NCBI GenBank assembly: GCA_964651335.1
Contig: CAZYVT010000114.1
Location: 1-7,480, forward strand
DNA: 7,480 nucleotides
DNA from: 2-02-FULL-66-14 sp964651335
Lineage (GTDB): Bacteria; Pseudomonadota; Gammaproteobacteria; Burkholderiales; SG8-39
Reading direction: 5' to 3'
In this document: positions 5,778 to 7,480 of the stretch, one piece after another
Layout: the number at the start of each line of letters is the position of its first letter
How positions within the stretch are numbered: the first letter of the stretch is position 1
The notes under the pieces: model-generated
Database searches by the model: none
Seen by the model: the letters and a program-made list of their open reading frames with translations, nothing else
Told to the model about the DNA's origin: nothing
Position numbers and translations under genes: made by a program

Positions 5778-5877
5778 NNNNNNNNNNNNNNNNNNNNNNN
5801 NNNNNNNNNNNNNNNNNNNNNNNNNNNNNNNNNNNNNNNNNNNNNNNNNNNNNNNNNNNNNNNNNNNNNNNNNNNNN
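5778..5877. other. Assembly gap of 100 N
   Basis: Exactly 100 N suggests a default-size scaffold join, so the real distance is unknown. The left edge cuts an antitoxin gene and the right edge cuts the signal peptide of the third export-gene copy. The missing sequence probably includes more of the repeated export gene. Confidence 0.95.
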
Positions 5878-5916
5878 CGCGAACAACAGCGCGAACAAGC
5901 GGAGCAGTAAGGGCAT
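5878..5916 (-). pseudogene. 5' end of a third polysaccharide export gene copy (copy C), cut by the gap
   Basis: The ATG at 5916 opens MPLLLRLFALLFA before the gap, closely matching the signal peptide of copy B (MPLLIRTPFALLFA). The leader is homologous to copy B: TAGAAT at 5951-5956 on the minus strand lies 35 bp upstream, and GC-rich sequence and a GTCCCTAT motif follow in the same order. Whether the gene beyond the gap is intact or truncated like copy B cannot be seen, so the pseudogene label is provisional. Confidence 0.65.
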
Positions 5917-5950
5917 CAGGAAGCAGTGCGGGCGACGGTTCGAAGTCTGG

Positions 5951-5956
5951 ATTCTA
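5951..5956 (-). promoter_or_regulatory. Probable -10 box of export gene copy C
   Basis: TAGAAT on the minus strand lies in a leader shared with copy B. Conservation of this segment in both copies supports a promoter role; a -35 box is not evident. Confidence 0.4.
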
Positions 5957-5981
5957 GCGAGGGCAGGGCGGGGAATTGGGG

Positions 5982-5998
5982 CCTGTGTCCCTATCTTC
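5982..5998. repeat. Variant of the GTCCCTATTTTC boundary motif
   Basis: CCTGTGTCCCTATCTTC lies upstream of copy C at the place where the homology of its leader to copy B ends, matching 4388-4403 upstream of copy B. Confidence 0.45.
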
Positions 5999-6047
5999 CT
6001 GCCGGTGAAAGTGCGAGCAGGGGGCATTCCAGCCCATCGCCAGCGGC

Positions 6048-6479
6048 CTATTTCACGGCGAACCGTATCACGCCCGCCTTGGCTGCGGCCTTGGCGAGGT
6101 TTTCATCGAGAGTCGCAAGCGGCAATCCTTCCCGCATGGCGAGTTCAAGATAGGATGCGTCATAGGCCGAAAGCCCGTGGCGGCGCGCGATCTGAAGCGT
6201 ATCCGACAGCGCCCTTGAAAACGTTGCGGGATCTGCGGAAATGTTCACGCTCGCAAGCAGTTCGAGGAAGGCCTCGCTCTGCGCCTCACGGAGCAGGCCT
6301 CTTGCTTCCGCCTTGCCGATCACATTGGAGATTTCCAGCGCCCAGGTGACCGGTACCCGCGCGCTCGTCTCGGCCAGCTTCATGGTGTCCAGCACACTCA
6401 GCGCATGGGCGCGCGCTGCGGGTTTGCCATCGCGCAACAGCCAGCAGATCGTCACCGAAGCATCGAGGACGAACGTCAC
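6048..6479 (-). CDS. vapC: VapC-type PIN-domain ribonuclease toxin
   Basis: A 143-residue, apparently complete PIN protein read from GTG at 6479. The four acidic positions of the metal site are present: D6 (FVLDAS), E49 (TWALEISNVI), D107 (LSAYDASYLELA) and D125 (LATLDENL). VapC toxins are magnesium-dependent RNases that cut tRNA or rRNA and are held inactive by VapB. The GTG overlaps the antitoxin stop by 4 bp (GTGA), so expression is coupled. Length and motif order are normal for the family. This is the only complete PIN module within the window. Confidence 0.92.
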   Translation of the reverse strand: MTFVLDASVTICWLLRDGKPAARAHALSVLDTMKLAETSARVPVTWALEISNVIGKAEARGLLREAQSEAFLELLASVNISADPATFSRALSDTLQIARRHGLSAYDASYLELAMREGLPLATLDENLAKAAAKAGVIRFAVK

Positions 6480-6721
6480 GCGCGGCCTTCGTCGATGAGT
6501 TTCCTGATGTTCGCCACGCCGCGCACCGGGTTCCTGCGCATGAAGGCCTTGAACTTTTCGACCGCGGCCGATTTGTCCTTCGGCCTGGCGGTTTCGCTGG
6601 GAACCAGATCGGCGATCGGCTTGCCACGGTTGGTGATCGTGAAGCGCTTCCCCGCCTTGACCTGCCGCAAGAACTCGGGCAGCCGGGTCTTGGCCTCATA
6701 GGCGCCGATTTCGATTTTCAT
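6476..6721 (-). CDS. vapB: VapB antitoxin of the Phd/YefM type
   Basis: An 81-residue protein starting MKIEIGAYEAKTRLPEFLRQ with the Phd/YefM N-terminal fold: EAKTRLPEFLRQV, then KRFTITNRGKPIADLVP, a strong family signature. The C-terminal half (KFKAFMRRNPVRGVANIRKL) would wrap the PIN toxin. A ribosome site AGGAGA (6729-6734 on the plus strand) sits 7 nt before the ATG. It neutralises the VapC encoded directly downstream and probably represses the operon through the repeats at 6743-6762. Confidence 0.92.
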   Translation of the reverse strand: MKIEIGAYEAKTRLPEFLRQVKAGKRFTITNRGKPIADLVPSETARPKDKSAAVEKFKAFMRRNPVRGVANIRKLIDEGRA

Positions 6722-6742
6722 GCCGGGGTCTCCTCGAAGGAA

Positions 6743-6762
6743 TAGACCAGATTATAGACCAG
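6743..6762 (-). promoter_or_regulatory. Promoter and probable operator of vapBC
   Basis: TAGACCAG occurs at 6743-6750 and again at 6755-6762, a 12-bp spaced direct repeat. Between and overlapping them on the minus strand is a perfect TATAAT (6751-6756). Antitoxin binding to the repeats would cover the -10 box, which fits autoregulation. The assignment rests on position and repeat structure only. Confidence 0.6.
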
Positions 6763-6790
6763 TCTGATCCGGGTTCGGGCCGGCTGATGG

Positions 6791-6848
6791 GTGCCCCTAT
6801 TTTCGCGAACTCAGGGTCTGTCCCACCCAAGCCTGCGCGGTGGCAGGC
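6791..6848. repeat. Boundary motifs plus a small hairpin upstream of the second PIN module
   Basis: GTGCCCCTATTTTCG (6791-6805) and GGGTCTGTCCCACCC (6814-6828) together resemble the motif at 4388-4403 split in two. GCCTGC (6831-6836) and GCAGGC (6843-6848) form a 6-bp stem with a 6-nt loop. The 297-bp stretch 6722-7018 holds this element, the vapBC promoter and the leader of the next operon, with no credible gene. Confidence 0.45.
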
Positions 6849-7018
6849 GGCGAAAGGCAAGGCGCGGGGCTGAGCTCGTCGACTCCACCCCGCAGGCGAG
6901 AAATCCGCGACCCCGAAGCGCCGTGCCCGGCGCGGCGTGCCGCCGGCAAGAACGGGCCTGGACCGGGATTTCACGCATAATGACGGCCTCCGGGAACAAC
7001 CCGAACTGAGGTATCGCC

Positions 7019-7183
7019 GTGAAGTCCACTTCCACCAGGCGCGAGACGACCAAGCGCCTCAGCGCGTACGAAGCAGCGCTCAAGGCCGGCATCATCGGAT
7101 GTATTGACGGTCCGCCGGACCTCGCCCGGAACCGCCGAAAATACCTCCGCCGCGCACTGCGTGCGAAATACCGTCCTCGTTGA
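7019..7183 (+). CDS. Small antitoxin of the second PIN module
   Basis: A 54-residue basic protein read from GTG at 7019, with GAGGT (7008-7012) 6 nt upstream. It begins VKSTSTRRETTKRLSAYEAA and continues LKAGIIGCIDGPPDLARN before a helical tail RRKYLRRALRAKYRPR. The AGxIGCxxGPxDLxxN pattern is known from small antitoxins encoded directly before PIN toxins. The PIN gene starts inside its 3' end (23-bp overlap). Its tail resembles the antitoxin fragment at 5709-5777. CATAAT near 6977 could be a -10 box, but the -35 is poor. Confidence 0.7.
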   Translation: MKSTSTRRETTKRLSAYEAALKAGIIGCIDGPPDLARNRRKYLRRALRAKYRPR

Positions 7184-7480
7184 CGCGGGGGCGATCGTCG
7201 CGATTCTGAGCCGCGGTGATCACTTCCATGCGCAGATTACCGAGTTGCTCAAGAATTACGAAGGCCGGCTGCTGACGACGTGGCCGGTGATCGCCGAGGC
7301 GTGTTCGATGATGCCCGGCGATCGGCAGCGGCGCGTGCTTGATTGGATGGGGTTGCGCGGAATCGAAGTGGTGTCGATCGACGACGGGCTCGAGTTCATG
7401 CGCGCCCGGATGGCCGAATACGCCGACCTGCCGTGCGATTTCGCCGATGCATCGCTGCTATACGCGGCGTGGCGAACCGA
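7161..7480 (+). CDS. PIN-domain (VapC-like) toxin, N-terminal part
   Basis: About 106 codons are visible from GTG at 7161; the gene runs off the right edge. D8 (VLVDAGAIVAIL) and E46 (TTWPVIAEAC) match the first two metal-binding acids, and LPCDFADASLL supplies D93 and D96, the expected third acidic patch. It is clearly related to the truncated PIN at 5453-5734, sharing VDxGxxVAI and the TTWPxxxEAC segment, and has the same nested start within its antitoxin gene. Nothing visible suggests damage. Role: ribonuclease toxin neutralised by the 54-residue partner. Confidence 0.85.
   Translation, partial: MRNTVLVDAGAIVAILSRGDHFHAQITELLKNYEGRLLTTWPVIAEACSMMPGDRQRRVLDWMGLRGIEVVSIDDGLEFMRARMAEYADLPCDFADASLLYAAWRT

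Noticed and set aside
5570..6349. A long plus-strand frame across the gap
   Set aside because: It depends on reading through 100 N and is antisense to the PIN, export and vapC genes.
1..7480. Transposase, integrase, tRNA or rRNA genes
   Set aside because: No frame resembles a transposase or recombinase and no tRNA-like cloverleaf or rRNA segment was recognised, so the island's mobility mechanism is not visible here.

Overview
The window looks like a scaffold piece from a GC-rich proteobacterium, most likely a beta- or gammaproteobacterium. The grounds are base composition, codon use and the gene families, so this is inference. The run of exactly 100 N at 5778-5877 marks a scaffold join of unknown true length, as in a draft or metagenome-derived genome.

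Left third (1-2767, minus strand): the end of an exopolysaccharide/capsule export operon. A Wza-type outer-membrane export protein with several SLBB domains is followed after 18 bp by the N-terminus of a Wzz-type chain-length determinant, which runs off the left edge. The export gene is broken by one missing base near 2152/2153, yet about 1.95 kb downstream of the lesion stays open. It also carries a 21-bp tandem repeat encoding an Arg/Asp-rich heptad array, and a REP-like palindrome sits at its 5' end.

Middle and right (2768-7480): an accessory island of small toxin-antitoxin (TA) genes interleaved with extra 5' fragments of the same export gene. In order it holds: a DUF4258/BrnT-like pair (minus); a truncated second copy of the export gene (copy B, minus, 3654-4324); a ParD/ParE-like pair (plus); a lone HigA-like regulator (plus); a truncated PIN toxin with the tail of its antitoxin (minus); the gap; the first 13 codons of a third export-gene copy (copy C, minus, 5878-5916); an intact VapB/VapC pair (minus); and an antitoxin with a second PIN toxin (plus) that runs off the right edge.

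The most notable signal is the relation between copies A and B. They share a 251-bp block with no mismatch that I can find (2093-2343 = 3752-4002), flanked on both sides by clearly diverged homologous sequence. That block contains the same one-base deletion in both. This looks like gene conversion that moved a lesion between a decayed copy and an otherwise intact gene, unless the assembler collapsed the repeat. Copies B and C also share their leader and probable promoter, up to a GTCTGTCCCTATTTTC-type motif. Variants of that motif recur at other module edges and may mark the duplicated unit's boundary.
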